Below, piece by piece: positions 8,699-18,737 of a stretch of DNA of 64,000 nucleotides (positions are counted from its first letter, which is position 1; the number at the start of each line of letters is the position of its first letter). The notes under the pieces are model-generated. The model was not told the origin of the DNA and made no database searches. It worked only from the letters and a program-made list of their open reading frames with translations. The stretch is taken from NCBI RefSeq assembly GCF_004295485.1, contig NZ_CP036164.1, positions 1,674,001 through 1,738,000 of the forward strand, read 5' to 3'. The translations under genes and the position numbers were made by a program. The stretch comes from Janibacter limosus. GTDB taxonomy: Bacteria; Actinomycetota; Actinomycetes; Actinomycetales; Dermatophilaceae.

Positions 8699-10189
8699 GT
8701 GCCCTCGTTGATCCTCGGTTCCCGCTCCCTCGCCGCATGGTCCGGCCGCACCCTCGTCATCGGGGTCTCCGGCTCCGACCCGGTCACCGTCACCGCGGGC
8801 GAAGAGCTGCCCAAGCCCACCGCCAAGCACCTCGACCAGGCCCTGCCCGTCCTGGACGTGAGCGCCAAGGTCGGCGCGACCACCACCCTTCCCGCAGTGC
8901 CGGGTCTGAAGGCGGACAAGGTCGTGCTCGTCGGGCTGGGCACCACGGGCGAAGGGGGGACCGACGCCCTGCGTCGGGCCGCCGGTGCCGCAGTCCGCGC
9001 CGCGGGCAAGGGCTCGGTCGCGATCGCCCTGCCGCACGCTGACGCCACCGAGCTCGCCGCGATCGCCGAGGGCGCTGCGTCGGGTGACTACACCTTCAGC
9101 GCGCACAAGTCGGCGCGGGACACGGTCGAGGACCGCGAGATCACGGTCTTCTCCTCGCTCGAGGGCAAGGACTCCCCCAAGGACGTGCTCGCCACCGCCG
9201 AGACCGTCGCGCGCAATGTCGCGTGGGCCCGCGACCTGGTCAACACCGCGCCCAACCTGCTCTTCCCGCAGTCCTTCGCCGAGCAGGTGCAGCAGGTGGC
9301 CAAGGCGTCCGCCGGCAAGCTGACGGTCAAGGTCCTCGACGACAAGGCGCTGCTCGAGGGTGGCTTCGGCGGCATCGTCGGCGTCGGCCAGGGCAGCAGC
9401 CGGCCGCCGCGCATCGTCACCCTCTCCTACGCGCCGCGCAGCAAGAAGGCCCCGCACATCGCGCTCGTCGGCAAGGGCATCACCTTCGACTCCGGTGGCG
9501 TGTGCATCAAGCCGTCCGCGGGCATGCTGACGATGAAGTCCGACATGGCGGGCGCCGCCGCGGTCGCCGCGACGGTCGTCGCCGCCGCCGAGCTCGGTCT
9601 GCCCGTCGCGGTCACCGGCTACCTCTGCCTCGCGGAGAACATGCCCGGTGACAACGCCCAGCGCCCCGGTGACGTCGTCACCATGCGCAACGGGACGACC
9701 GTCGAGATCATCGACACCGACGCCGAGGGTCGCATGGTCCTCGCCGACGGCATGGCGCTGGCCGCAGAGTCCGGCCCCGACCAGATCCTCGACGTCGCCA
9801 CCCTGACCGGCGCCTGCGTCGTCGCGCTCGGCCCGAAGATCTTCGGCGTCATGGGCAACGACGACGAGCTGCGCACCGCGATCACCGAGGCGTCCGACCG
9901 TGCCGACGAGCCCAGCTGGCCCCTGCCGCTGCCCGTCGACCTGCGGTCCGGTCTCGACTCCTTCGTCGCGGACCTCGCGCACAAGGGCGACCGCTGGGGC
10001 GGCGCGCTGACCGCTGGGCTCTTCCTGCAGGAGTTCGCCAAGGACGCCAAGGGCGAGCCCATCCCGTGGGCGCACCTGGACATCGCCGGCCCCTCCTTCA
10101 ACGAGGGCGGCGCCTGGGGTCACGTGCCCAAGGGCGGCACCGGTGTCGCCGTCGGCACCATGCTGGAGCACATCGCGTCGCTGGCCTGA
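8699..10189 (+). CDS. pepA: leucyl aminopeptidase (M17)
   Basis: A 496-residue M17 cytosol aminopeptidase. The C-terminal catalytic domain carries the two-metal motifs KGITFDSGG (about 258-266) and DTDAEGR (about 339-345), with MKSDMAGAA between. It removes N-terminal residues, preferably Leu, and acts as a hexamer in known members. The GTG at 8699 follows GAAAGG. The gene is divergent from gcvT. Residues TTGEGGTDA are encoded by the genome's CGAAGGGGGG word. A terminator hairpin follows at 10209. Confidence 0.95.
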   Translation: MPSLILGSRSLAAWSGRTLVIGVSGSDPVTVTAGEELPKPTAKHLDQALPVLDVSAKVGATTTLPAVPGLKADKVVLVGLGTTGEGGTDALRRAAGAAVRAAGKGSVAIALPHADATELAAIAEGAASGDYTFSAHKSARDTVEDREITVFSSLEGKDSPKDVLATAETVARNVAWARDLVNTAPNLLFPQSFAEQVQQVAKASAGKLTVKVLDDKALLEGGFGGIVGVGQGSSRPPRIVTLSYAPRSKKAPHIALVGKGITFDSGGVCIKPSAGMLTMKSDMAGAAAVAATVVAAAELGLPVAVTGYLCLAENMPGDNAQRPGDVVTMRNGTTVEIIDTDAEGRMVLADGMALAAESGPDQILDVATLTGACVVALGPKIFGVMGNDDELRTAITEASDRADEPSWPLPLPVDLRSGLDSFVADLAHKGDRWGGALTAGLFLQEFAKDAKGEPIPWAHLDIAGPSFNEGGAWGHVPKGGTGVAVGTMLEHIASLA

Positions 10190-10208
10190 TCCGTCTTCGG
10201 CAAGAGCA

Positions 10209-10244
10209 CGAGACCCCCGCGCACTCCGGTGCCCGGGGGTCTCG
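10209..10244. terminator. hairpin terminator after pepA
   Basis: CGAGACCCCCG (10209-10219) pairs with CGGGGGTCTCG (10234-10244). It separates pepA from the dehydrogenase gene. The T-run is weak, as usual in high-GC genomes. Confidence 0.75.
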
Positions 10245-10355
10245 CGCGTTGCCCCCTCCGGCGGGACCAGGGCTCGTCGTGACCCCTGCCTCCGCAGGCC
10301 CTACGCTGGGGCCGGTCCGTGACCCCGGACACATCACTGCGCAAAGGAGCATCTC

Positions 10356-11756
10356 GTGGCCGACCCCGCGAACTCGACCTCGTCCCCCTTCGACCTCGTC
10401 ATCCTGGGAGCCGGCAGCGGCGGGTACGCCTGCGCCCTGCGCGCCTCGCAGCTGGGCCTCACGGTCGCGCTCGTCGAGGAGGACAAGATCGGGGGGACCT
10501 GCCTGCACCGTGGGTGCATCCCGACCAAGGCGCTGCTGCACGCGGCCGAGCTGGCCGACGGAGCCAGGGCGGGGGCCTCCCACGGGATCCTCACGACCTT
10601 CGAGGGGATCGACACCGTCGCGCTCCACGCGCGCAAGGACAAGGTGATCTCGCAGCTCTACAAGGGGCTCACCGGGCTCATCGGGCAGGCCGGTATCGAG
10701 GTCGTCACCGGCCGTGGCCGACTCGTGGACGCGAGCACCGTCGAGGTCGACGGCGAAGGGGGGACCACTCGCCTGAGCGCGAAGACCGTTGTCCTGGCGA
10801 CCGGTTCGTACGCCAAGACCATCCCGGGCGTCGAGCTCGGACCGCGGGTCATGACGAGCGACCAGGCGATGGACCTCGCCCAGATCCCGCAGCGCGTCGC
10901 CGTGCTGGGTGGTGGCGTCATCGGCGTGGAGTTCGCCTCGATGCTGCGCAGCTTCGGCGCCGAGGTGACGATCGTCGAGGCGCTCGACCGGATCGTCGCG
11001 GCCGAGGAGCCGTCGATCTCCAAGCACCTCACCCGTGAGTTCAAGAAGCGCAAGATCACCGCGCTCACCTCCACCCGCGTCGCATCCGTCGAGGCCGACG
11101 ACCAGCGTGCCGTCGTCCACCTCGAGAGCGGCGACCCCCTCGAGGTCGACCTCGTGCTCGTCGCCGTAGGTCGTGGCCCCCGCAGCGAGGGGCTCGGTCT
11201 CGAGGACGCGGGTGTCACCGTCGATCGTGGCTTCGTCCCGACCGACGACCGCCTGCGCACCAACGTCGAGGGCGTGCGCGCCGTCGGCGACCTCGTGCCC
11301 GGGCTGCAGCTGGCCCACCGCGGCTTCGCCCACGGCATCTTCGTCGCCGAGGACATCGCCGGTCTCGACCCGACGCCGATCGACGACGTGATCATCCCCA
11401 AGGTGACCTACTGCGACCCCGAGATCGCCTCTGTCGGACTGACGAGCGAGGCGGCGAAGGGAGCCGGCAAGGACGTCGAGACCGTCGTCTATCCCTTGGG
11501 CGGCAACGGCCGCAGCATCATCCGGGGCACCACGGGATCCGTCACCCTCATCCGGGAGAAGGACGGCCCCGTCCTCGGCGTGCACATGGTCGGGCTCGGT
11601 GTCAGCGAGCTGATCAGCGAGGCCCAGCTGGCCGTCGGCTGGGAGGCGCATCCCGAGGACATCGCGCCTCTGGTGCACGCGCACCCGAGCCAGGGCGAGG
11701 CCTTCGGCGAGGCGGCCATGCTTGCTGCCGGACGGCCGCTGCACGCCCACGCGTGA
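10356..11756 (+). CDS. lpdA: dihydrolipoyl dehydrogenase (E3)
   Basis: A 466-residue flavoprotein that reoxidises dihydrolipoyl groups of 2-oxoacid dehydrogenases and of GcvH with NAD+. FAD motif GAGSGGYA near the N-terminus, redox-active disulfide in GGTCLHRGCIP (about 47-57), NAD motif GGGVIGVEFAS near 186, central GDL FAD segment, and the C-terminal catalytic HAHPSQGE (about 441-448). The GTG at 10356 follows AAAGGAGC. It is directly upstream of sucB, its likely partner. Confidence 0.95.
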   Translation: MADPANSTSSPFDLVILGAGSGGYACALRASQLGLTVALVEEDKIGGTCLHRGCIPTKALLHAAELADGARAGASHGILTTFEGIDTVALHARKDKVISQLYKGLTGLIGQAGIEVVTGRGRLVDASTVEVDGEGGTTRLSAKTVVLATGSYAKTIPGVELGPRVMTSDQAMDLAQIPQRVAVLGGGVIGVEFASMLRSFGAEVTIVEALDRIVAAEEPSISKHLTREFKKRKITALTSTRVASVEADDQRAVVHLESGDPLEVDLVLVAVGRGPRSEGLGLEDAGVTVDRGFVPTDDRLRTNVEGVRAVGDLVPGLQLAHRGFAHGIFVAEDIAGLDPTPIDDVIIPKVTYCDPEIASVGLTSEAAKGAGKDVETVVYPLGGNGRSIIRGTTGSVTLIREKDGPVLGVHMVGLGVSELISEAQLAVGWEAHPEDIAPLVHAHPSQGEAFGEAAMLAAGRPLHAHA

Positions 11757-11884
11757 CGACCACACCACGGGGTCGCGGCAGATGCCGATCCGAGTCCGAA
11801 GCGGACGTGGGCCCCGTGGACATGACCACACCGACTCGTGAGAGTCTGTGACGTAAACCATCTTGATAGAAGGAGCAGAGGCGC

Positions 11885-13750
11885 ATGTCTGAGCGGGTGA
11901 CAATGCCGGCCCTGGGCGAGTCGGTGACCGAGGGCACCGTGACGCGATGGCTGAAGAATGTTGGCGACACGGTTGAGGTCGACGAGCCGCTGCTCGAGGT
12001 CTCGACCGACAAGGTCGACACCGAGATCCCTTCGCCAGTCGCGGGCACGATCCAGGAGATCCTCGTCGAGGAGGACGAGACCGTCGAGGTCGGAGCCGAC
12101 CTCGCCGTGATCGGTGACGGAGACGCCCCGGCGTCCTCCGACTCCGGTGACGACGAGCAGGCTGCTCCTGCTGAGGAGGCTGCTCCGGCTGAGGAGGAGG
12201 CGCCCGCTGAGGAGGCTCCCGCCGAGGAGGCTCCCAAGGAGGAGCCCAAGGCCGAGGAGGCACCCGCTGCCGAGGCGAAGCCGGCTTCCGGCGGCGGCGA
12301 CGGCACCAAGGTCGCCATGCCGGCTCTGGGCGAGTCCGTCACCGAGGGCACCGTCTCCCGCTGGCTCAAGGCCGAGGGCGACACCGTCGAGGTCGACGAG
12401 CCCCTCCTCGAGGTGTCCACCGACAAGGTCGACACCGAGATCCCCTCCCCCGTCGCGGGCACGCTGACCAAGATCCTCGTCCAGGAGGACGAGACCGTCG
12501 AGGTCGGCGCCGACCTGGCCATCATCGGTGGCTCGGGTGGCGGTGAGTCCTCCACCGAGGACGCCGAGGAGTCCCCCGTCCCGCAGGCCGACGAGTCGGA
12601 CCCCAAGACCGCAGGCAATGACGCCCAGGAGGCTGCTGCTCAGGAGCCCGAGGCCGCTCAGGAGGAGCCTGCAGACGAGGCACCCAGGGCCGAGGCGCCC
12701 AAGCAGGAAGCCCCCAAGCAGGAGGCTCCCAAGCAGGAGCCGAAGGCCGAGGCGCCCAAGGCCGAAGCCCCGAAGGCTGAGGCTCCCGCCGCTTCCGGTG
12801 GCGACGCTGCTGCCTACGTGACGCCGCTCGTGCGCAAGCTCGCCTCGGACAACGACATCGACCTCTCGCAGATCACGGGCACCGGCATCGGTGGCCGCAT
12901 CCGCAAGCAGGACGTGCTCGAGGCGGCCAAGGCGAAGAACCAGCCGCAGGAGTCCGCCCCGGCGGCCGCTCCCGCCGCTGCCCCGGCTGCCGCTGCTGCT
13001 CCGTCGGCCGTCCCCGCAGGCTTCGAGTCCAATGTCCCGAAGTCCAAGCGTGGCACCCGCGAGAAGATGTCTCGCCTGCGCAAGGTCATCGCCCAGCGCA
13101 TGGTCGAGTCGCTGCAGGTCAGCGCCCAGCTGACCACGGTCGTCGAGGTCGACATGACCAAGGTGGCGCGCGTGCGCGACGCTGCCAAGGCCGAGTTCGT
13201 CAGCCGCGAGGGGACCAAGCTGTCCTTCCTCCCCTTCATCGCCCTGGCCACGGCCGAGGCGCTCAAGGAGCACCCGGGCGTCAACGCCAGCGTCGAGGGT
13301 GAGGAGATCGTCTACCACGGTCAGGAAAACCTCTCCATCGCCGTGGACACGGAGAAGGGCCTCTTCACCCCGGTGGTCAAGAACGCCGGTGACCTCAACG
13401 TCGCCGGCCTCGCCCGCGCCATCGCGGACGTCGCCGACCGCACCCGCAACAACAAGATCACTCCGGACGACCTGTCCGGTGGGACCTTCACCATCACCAA
13501 CACCGGCAGCCGGGGTGCGCTCTTCGACACCCCGATCCTCAACCAGCCGCAGGTCGCGATGCTCGGGACGGGTGCCATCGTGCGCCGCCCCGTGGTCATC
13601 ACGACCGACGACGGTGGGGAGACCCTGGCGATCCGGTCGATGATGTACCTGGCCCTGTCGTACGACCACCGTGTCGTCGACGGCGCCGATGCGGCCCGGT
13701 TCCTCGGGACCATCAAGGCTCGCCTCGAGGAAGGCCGCTTCGAGGCCTGA
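11885..13750 (+). CDS. sucB: dihydrolipoamide acyltransferase E2 of 2-oxoglutarate dehydrogenase, two lipoyl domains
   Basis: A 621-residue E2 core protein. Two near-identical lipoyl domains carry [10 protein letters not shown], with the lipoylated lysines at Lys43 and about Lys181. Ala/Pro/Glu-rich linkers follow each ([18 protein letters not shown]). The peripheral subunit-binding domain lies at about 310-350 ([20 protein letters not shown]). The C-terminal catalytic domain ends with [14 protein letters not shown] (about 594-607). In Actinobacteria the protein annotated SucB often serves both pyruvate and 2-oxoglutarate complexes, so the exact substrate is uncertain. The ATG follows AGAAGGAGC. 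Near-identical DNA of the two lipoyl domains is a recombination hotspot. Confidence 0.95.
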   Translation: MSERVTMPALGESVTEGTVTRWLKNVGDTVEVDEPLLEVSTDKVDTEIPSPVAGTIQEILVEEDETVEVGADLAVIGDGDAPASSDSGDDEQAAPAEEAAPAEEEAPAEEAPAEEAPKEEPKAEEAPAAEAKPASGGGDGTKVAMPALGESVTEGTVSRWLKAEGDTVEVDEPLLEVSTDKVDTEIPSPVAGTLTKILVQEDETVEVGADLAIIGGSGGGESSTEDAEESPVPQADESDPKTAGNDAQEAAAQEPEAAQEEPADEAPRAEAPKQEAPKQEAPKQEPKAEAPKAEAPKAEAPAASGGDAAAYVTPLVRKLASDNDIDLSQITGTGIGGRIRKQDVLEAAKAKNQPQESAPAAAPAAAPAAAAAPSAVPAGFESNVPKSKRGTREKMSRLRKVIAQRMVESLQVSAQLTTVVEVDMTKVARVRDAAKAEFVSREGTKLSFLPFIALATAEALKEHPGVNASVEGEEIVYHGQENLSIAVDTEKGLFTPVVKNAGDLNVAGLARAIADVADRTRNNKITPDDLSGGTFTITNTGSRGALFDTPILNQPQVAMLGTGAIVRRPVVITTDDGGETLAIRSMMYLALSYDHRVVDGADAARFLGTIKARLEEGRFEA

Positions 13751-13751
13751 C

Positions 13752-14660
13752 ATGACCGCACACCGACAGCGCGTCGCCATCACCGGAGCCTCCGGACTGA
13801 TCGGCGGCGCGCTGTCGTCGTCCCTGCGCGAGGGCGGCCACGACGTCGTCCACCTCGTGCGCCGTGAGCCCAGCGCGGAGCACGAGCGGCAGTGGGACCC
13901 GAGCGGCGGCAGCCTGCGCCCAGAGGTTCTCGCGGACGTCGACACGGTGGTGCACCTGGCCGGCGCCGGGGTCGGTGACCAGCGCTGGACACCCGAGTAC
14001 AAGGCGCTCATCCACTCCTCGCGCGTCGACGGCACCGACCTCGTCGCCCGCGCGATCGCCGACGGGGCGGGGCCCACGCGACTGGTCAGCGCGTCCGCGA
14101 TCGGGATCTACGGCGACCGCGGCGACGAGGTGCTCACCGAGGCCTCCGCTGAGGCCGTCACCTTCCTGGCCAATGTCGTACGCGACTGGGAGGCGGCGAC
14201 CACCCCGGCCAAGGACGCCGGTGTCCCCGTCGCCCATGCCCGCACCGGGATCGTGCTGTCGACGAAGGGCGGCGCCCTCACCCCGATGCTTCGGCTGGGC
14301 CGACTCGGCCTCGGCGGACCACTGGGGAGCGGGCGGCAGTGGATGCCGTGGATCACGCTCGCCGACACCATCGCCGCCTACACCCGGCTCGTCGAGGACG
14401 CCTCGATCACCGGGCCGGTCAACCTCACCGCGCCCCAGCCGGTGCGCCAGTGCGACCTCGCCCGCGGCCTGGGCCGTGCGCTGCACCGCCCCGCGGTCCT
14501 CCCCGCTCCGCGAGCGGCGATGCGTCTGGTGCTCGGGGAGTTCGCCGATGAGGCGCTCGCCTCGGCCCGGGTGCTCCCCCAGCGGTTGCTCGACGAGGGC
14601 TTCGAGCATGCCCACCCCCGTCTCGACGACGCGCTCGCCCACCTCCTCGCACGACCTTAA
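13752..14660 (+). CDS. TIGR01777-family NAD-dependent epimerase (YfcH/SulA-like)
   Basis: A 302-residue SDR protein with the nucleotide motif GASGLIG (12-18), the LAGAGVGDQRW segment and the C-terminal domain (LPAPRAAMRLVLGEFADEAL) typical of TIGR01777 epimerases. Its substrate is unknown. The ATG is one nt after the stop of sucB, so it is translated from the same message. In many Actinobacteria the same gene follows sucB and precedes lipB. The stop codon lies inside the first unit of the 32-bp tandem repeat. Confidence 0.9.
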   Translation: MTAHRQRVAITGASGLIGGALSSSLREGGHDVVHLVRREPSAEHERQWDPSGGSLRPEVLADVDTVVHLAGAGVGDQRWTPEYKALIHSSRVDGTDLVARAIADGAGPTRLVSASAIGIYGDRGDEVLTEASAEAVTFLANVVRDWEAATTPAKDAGVPVAHARTGIVLSTKGGALTPMLRLGRLGLGGPLGSGRQWMPWITLADTIAAYTRLVEDASITGPVNLTAPQPVRQCDLARGLGRALHRPAVLPAPRAAMRLVLGEFADEALASARVLPQRLLDEGFEHAHPRLDDALAHLLARP

Positions 14661-14800
14661 GGAGATGCGGCCCCAGGTGCGCACGACCTTAAGGAGATGC
14701 GGCCCCAGGTGCGCACGACCTTAAGGAGATGCGACCCCAGGTGCGCACGACCTTAAGGAGATGCGGCCCCAGGTGCGCACGACCTTAAGGAGATGCGGTT
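14651..14800. repeat. 32-bp tandem repeat array, 4.7 copies
   Basis: Units at 14651-14682, 14683-14714, 14715-14746, 14747-14778 and a partial one to 14800. Each begins ACGACCTTAAGGAGATGCGG and is almost invariant (one G to A in unit 3). No spacers, so it is not a CRISPR. The unit contains the palindrome CCTTAAGG and the string AAGGAGATG, which looks like a ribosome binding site fused to a start codon. It lies between the convergent epimerase and kinase genes. Confidence 0.9.
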
Positions 14801-14803
14801 CGA

Positions 14804-16480
14804 TCAGGGGGTGGGGGCGGTGACGTCACGGACCCGCCACGCGCCGTCGTTCCACGTCAGGACGAGATCGACCTGCTGACCCCGTCGGGCGGGCCGGGCA
14901 CGGCGCCCACCGTCCGCGGCGACGACGTCGTAGGCGCTCTCGTCGACCACTGTCCGCAGCACCGCGGTCGACCCGTGGGTGCGCTCGAGCCGAGCCGACC
15001 GCACGGTCATCGTGAACCCTGCGAAACGCTCACCGCTCCCCCGCAACCCGTCGACCAGTTCCCGGTCACGTGTCGCCGCCGACGATCCGGGCAGGTCCAG
15101 ACGAGCGAGCGCGTCACGGTCCAGGTCGACCACCACCTGCTGGCGAAGGGAGGTCAGCTCCTGTGCCAGCCGCCTCGGCGAGCGCCGTGGCGCGGACCGC
15201 TCGTGCAGCACGTCTCCCGCCGACGACGCAGACTGCCCCGTCGCCGCCGGCTCGGACAGCTCCCGCGCAGTGCTGACCGGTGCGGCCTCGCCCTCGTCTG
15301 CACCACCTGCGCTCGCCAGCTGCTGCCACGGCACGAGGACCGCGAGGAGCATCGCGAGCGCGACGGTGACAAGTACCCCGACGCGACGGCCACTCGCAGC
15401 AGGCGCCAGCGCCGAGCGGGCGATCGCCCGCGGCACGCTCTCCTCGCCCAGGTCCGGGTCGACGTCGCGGGTCAGGTCGATCGGCTCGTCACGGCCGCGT
15501 CGCGGGGCTGCGTGACGACCCCCCTTCGTCATCGGCTGGCGCTCCACCGGCACCCGACCCGCACGCCGGCGCCACCACCGGCCCGCGACCTCGTCGGGCA
15601 GGGTGCGAGCCAGCTCCTCCTGCCACTCGGGCACGCGGATGCCGTCCTCGCTCGCGGCCTCACGGATCCGGCGGGTCAGGCTGCTCCCCACATCACCGGG
15701 CGCGGTCATACGCAGGGGCTGGGCGGTCACGGCGTCGAAGACCCGCCGCGCCACCTCGTCCGCCTCCGGCCGCTCGTCCGGGTCGGGTGACAGGCAGGCC
15801 TCCACGACCTCGGTCAGCGCCGGCTCGTCGGGCACGAGGTCGCGCAGATCGGGGCGCTCGGCGATGTGCCCGGGAGCCGCCCCCACCAGGCACAACCACG
15901 CGAGCGCGCCGAGAGCGTGCACGTCGCTCTCCCGCGACGGGTCGCTGCCCTCGAGCACCTCGGGCGCCACGTGCCCCTCGGTCCCGTAGACGTCCCCGGG
16001 CGCCTCACCGGTCAGGCGCGAGTACCCGAGGTCGGCGAGCACCGGGCGTCCGGTCGAGTCGAGCAGCACATTGCCCGGGCTGAGGTCACCGTGGACGATC
16101 CCGAGGTCGTGCAGCGCCGTCACCGCCTGCGCGACGGGGGCGATCACCGTGGCGGTCTCCCCCGGTGTGAGGTGCCCCCGCTCCGCGACGACGCGCTCGA
16201 GGCTCCCACCTGCGAGGTACTCGAGCACCAGGGCCAGGGCCGGTCCGTCGTCGGTGTCGACCTCGATCGTCTCGTGCAGGGTCACGACGTGCTCGTCGGC
16301 CGTGGCCTGGAGCATCGCGTACTCCCGGACCGCTTCGTCGTCGGCGCGGGCGGCGACGAGCTTGACCGCCACCAGCTCGTCGTCCAGGTCACTCCGGGCC
16401 CGCCACACGGTCGCCGTCGAGCCGGCGCCGAGCAGCCGTGTCAACCGGTAGCCGGGGACTGACGGAGGGATCTCGTCCAT
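14804..16480 (-). CDS. membrane-anchored serine/threonine protein kinase
   Basis: A 558-residue Hanks-type kinase. The N-terminal kinase domain (about 10-255) has the glycine loop GAGSTATV (18-25), Lys40, the catalytic loop HGDLSPGN (130-137) and APE (172-174). The usual HRD is HGD and DFG is DLG, but the catalytic Asp, Asn and metal-binding Asp are kept, so activity is likely. A basic linker follows, then one membrane helix (about 367-385) and an outer domain of about 170 residues without PASTA repeats. The ATG at 16480 gives MDEIPPSVPGYRL. It is divergent from peptidase E. Confidence 0.92.
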   Translation of the reverse strand: MDEIPPSVPGYRLTRLLGAGSTATVWRARSDLDDELVAVKLVAARADDEAVREYAMLQATADEHVVTLHETIEVDTDDGPALALVLEYLAGGSLERVVAERGHLTPGETATVIAPVAQAVTALHDLGIVHGDLSPGNVLLDSTGRPVLADLGYSRLTGEAPGDVYGTEGHVAPEVLEGSDPSRESDVHALGALAWLCLVGAAPGHIAERPDLRDLVPDEPALTEVVEACLSPDPDERPEADEVARRVFDAVTAQPLRMTAPGDVGSSLTRRIREAASEDGIRVPEWQEELARTLPDEVAGRWWRRRAGRVPVERQPMTKGGRHAAPRRGRDEPIDLTRDVDPDLGEESVPRAIARSALAPAASGRRVGVLVTVALAMLLAVLVPWQQLASAGGADEGEAAPVSTARELSEPAATGQSASSAGDVLHERSAPRRSPRRLAQELTSLRQQVVVDLDRDALARLDLPGSSAATRDRELVDGLRGSGERFAGFTMTVRSARLERTHGSTAVLRTVVDESAYDVVAADGGRRARPARRGQQVDLVLTWNDGAWRVRDVTAPTP

Positions 16481-16564
16481 GGACCCACGATGGCGGATCT
16501 GCGGGCGAGGGCCGTCGAGTTTTCCACAGCGCCCCCTTCGTCCGTTGGTGGTTAACCTGCGCAC

Positions 16565-17296
16565 ATGACCGCTGACCAGCCCACGATCCTCGCCACCTCG
16601 GGTGGTTACGTCCGGCCCGAGCGGGGGGACCTCGCCTTCGCCGGGCTCGTCCACCACGCCGTCGACCTGTCGGGCACGTCCAGCCGGCCCACGATCTGCC
16701 AGCTCGGCACGGCCATGGGCGACCCGCGGCCCTTCAACGCCGCCTTCTCCGAGGCCGGCGCGGTCGCGGGGTACGAGATCACCCACCTCAACCTCTTCCC
16801 GATGCCCAGCGTCGAGGACCTCGAGGCGCACCTCCTCGCCCAGGACGTCGTCTGGGTCAACGGCGGGTCCGTCGCCAACCTGCTGGCGGTGTGGCGGGTG
16901 CACGGTCTCGACGCCATCTTCCGCAGGGTGTGGGAGGCCGGCGTCGTCCTCGCCGGCGTGAGCGCCGGATCGATCTGCTGGTACCGCGGCGGGACGACCG
17001 ACTCCTTCGGCCCGGAGCTTCAGGCCGTGGACAACGGCCTCGCGCTGCTCCCCTTCGACAACGGCGTGCACTACGACAGCGAGGCCCGTCGCCGACCGAC
17101 CGTGCACCGCATGGTCGCGGACGGCACGCTCGGCGAGACGCACTGCACCGACGACGGAGTCGGCCTGGTCTACCGGGGCACCGAGCTCGTCGAAGCCGTC
17201 ACCGAGGTCGACGGCAAGAGCGCCTACATCGTGACGAAGGGGGCTGACGGCCAGGTCGTCGAGACCCCCCTCGACACCCGCCGGCTCCCCCGCTGA
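16565..17296 (+). CDS. peptidase E (S51 dipeptidase E-like)
   Basis: A 243-residue S51 peptidase. The nucleophile elbow GVSAGS (131-136, Ser133) sits after the strand VVWVNGGSVANLL and the sequence ends with a His-containing segment (HYDSEARRR). The family hydrolyses Asp-X dipeptides or cyanophycin-derived peptides. Length is normal. The ATG at 16565 is divergent from the kinase gene; no clear operon partner. Confidence 0.88.
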   Translation: MTADQPTILATSGGYVRPERGDLAFAGLVHHAVDLSGTSSRPTICQLGTAMGDPRPFNAAFSEAGAVAGYEITHLNLFPMPSVEDLEAHLLAQDVVWVNGGSVANLLAVWRVHGLDAIFRRVWEAGVVLAGVSAGSICWYRGGTTDSFGPELQAVDNGLALLPFDNGVHYDSEARRRPTVHRMVADGTLGETHCTDDGVGLVYRGTELVEAVTEVDGKSAYIVTKGADGQVVETPLDTRRLPR

Positions 17297-17327
17297 GACG
17301 CCCGCTCACCCTTCGTCCCCCCTTCGT

Positions 17328-17376
17328 CAGTGGAGGTATACGCGCGGGAGAATCATCCGCGCGTTGACGTCCACTG
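17328..17376. repeat. 49-bp palindromic repeat, copy 3
   Basis: CAGTGGAGGTATACGCGCGG on the left and GTTGACGTCCACTG on the right, with AGAATCATCCG at the centre. It is inverted relative to copies 1 and 2, and lies 16 bp from copy 4, upstream of lipB. Confidence 0.8.
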
Positions 17377-17392
17377 AGGAAGGGGGGTTGCT

Positions 17393-17441
17393 GGGTGGAG
17401 GTGAACTCGCCGACCTTTCGTCCGCGCGTATACCTCCACCC
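17393..17441. repeat. 49-bp palindromic repeat, copy 4
   Basis: GGGTGGAGGTGAACTCGCCG left arm, CGTATACCTCCACCC right arm. With copy 3 it forms a head-to-head pair in the peptidase E to lipB gap, about 30 bp before the lipB start codon, so it may affect lipB expression. Confidence 0.85.
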
Positions 17442-17473
17442 GGGCGAAGGGGGGCCCGGCGTAGGCTGCCGAC

Positions 17474-18142
17474 ATGCGTTTTGAGGAGCTCGGCTTCGCC
17501 CCCGACACCGTCGACTACCTGACCGCCTGGGAGCACCAGAAGCAGGTGCACGCCGCCGTCGTCGCGGGCGAGCTCGAGGACACCACGCTCCTGCTGGAGC
17601 ACACCGCGGTCTACACCGCGGGCAAGCGCACCGAGCCGCACGAGCGGCCCTTCGACGGCACGCCGGTCATCGACGTCGACCGCGGCGGCAAGATCACCTG
17701 GCACGGCCCGGGCCAGCTCGTCGGCTACCCGATCGCCCACCTGCCGGGTCGGCGCGACGTCATCGCGCACGTGCGCCGCCTCGAGGAGATGATGATCCGC
17801 GTCGCCGCCGACGTGGGCGTCACCGCGACCCGGGTCCCCGGCCGATCCGGCATCTGGGTGCCCGGCACCGACGGGCAGCGTGACCGCAAGCTCGGGCAGA
17901 TCGGCATCCGCGTCTCCCGGGACGTGGCGATGCACGGCTTCAGCCTCAACGTGAACTGCGACCTGTCGTGGACGCAGACGATCGTCCCGTGCGGCATCCC
18001 CGACGCGGACGTGTCGACCCTGGCCCTCGAGACCGGGCGCGACCTCACCGTGGCCGACATCCTCCCTTCGGCCAAGGCGCACCTGCTCGAGGTCATGACG
18101 GAGGACCTGCCGCTCACCAAGGGCGCCGCGGCGACTGCCTGA
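17474..18142 (+). CDS. lipB: lipoyl(octanoyl) transferase
   Basis: A 222-residue LipB. It moves octanoyl from acyl carrier protein to a lysine of the lipoyl domains, the first step of lipoate synthesis. The substrate-binding RGGKITWHGPGQ (70-81), catalytic Lys139 in RKLGQIG and catalytic Cys173 in VPCGIPD are all present. It acts on SucB and on GcvH. LipA is encoded 600 bp downstream on the same strand, with a convergent flavoprotein gene between them. Confidence 0.96.
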   Translation: MRFEELGFAPDTVDYLTAWEHQKQVHAAVVAGELEDTTLLLEHTAVYTAGKRTEPHERPFDGTPVIDVDRGGKITWHGPGQLVGYPIAHLPGRRDVIAHVRRLEEMMIRVAADVGVTATRVPGRSGIWVPGTDGQRDRKLGQIGIRVSRDVAMHGFSLNVNCDLSWTQTIVPCGIPDADVSTLALETGRDLTVADILPSAKAHLLEVMTEDLPLTKGAAATA

Positions 18143-18150
18143 CCAGCGGG

Positions 18151-18579
18151 TCAGCGCACCGGGATGGCGTGCTCCCACGGCTTGTCCAGGTCGAAGCGCC
18201 GACCGGTGATCTCCTCCGGGACGATCTCGACGAAGACCTCCTTGTCGGTCGGGATCCAGGAGCGCAGTCGAGAATTTTCGGCGCGCTCGCGGTCGTCCCT
18301 CTTCTCCAGCACCCGCGCGTCCCCACGCACGATCACCGACCACGCCTCGTCCTCGACGTACCCGTCGATCTCGAAGGCCACGTCCGACTGCATGACGACC
18401 CCCAGCAGTTTGTTGCCCTGCGAGGTGCGAAACAGCAGGACCTCGTGGTCGCTCGCGTAGTTGATCGGCACGATGTGCACCTCCCCCATGAGATGGAAGG
18501 CGAGGCGGCCGAACTCGTTGCTGCGCAAGAGCTCCCAGCACTCGTCCCGGCTCAGCTCGTGGACTGGTGATTGCGACAT
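18151..18579 (-). CDS. pyridoxamine 5'-phosphate oxidase-fold flavoprotein
   Basis: A 142-residue split-barrel FMN or F420 binding protein. It opens with the family's helix ([20 protein letters not shown]), then [24 protein letters not shown], the typical ligand-binding strands. Members are often annotated as PPOX class or nitroimidazole-resistance-like. The substrate is unknown. It converges with lipB (8 bp gap) and diverges from lipA. Confidence 0.88.
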   Translation of the reverse strand: MSQSPVHELSRDECWELLRSNEFGRLAFHLMGEVHIVPINYASDHEVLLFRTSQGNKLLGVVMQSDVAFEIDGYVEDEAWSVIVRGDARVLEKRDDRERAENSRLRSWIPTDKEVFVEIVPEEITGRRFDLDKPWEHAIPVR

Positions 18580-18737
18580 CCCGACCTCCTGTGACCCGAT
18601 TCGGACCCGGTGGTCCGTCCCTCGACTGTAGTGACGAAGGGGGTGCCCGTCGCCCCCCTTCGTCCCCCGCGGGGAGCGGCGTACGCTTGAGTGATTCCGG
18701 ACACCACCGGATCACCGAGAGTTGCCAGGAGAGTTGC

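Noticed and set aside
14651..14800. CRISPR array
   Set aside because: The 32-bp units are directly adjacent with no spacers, and no cas genes are near.
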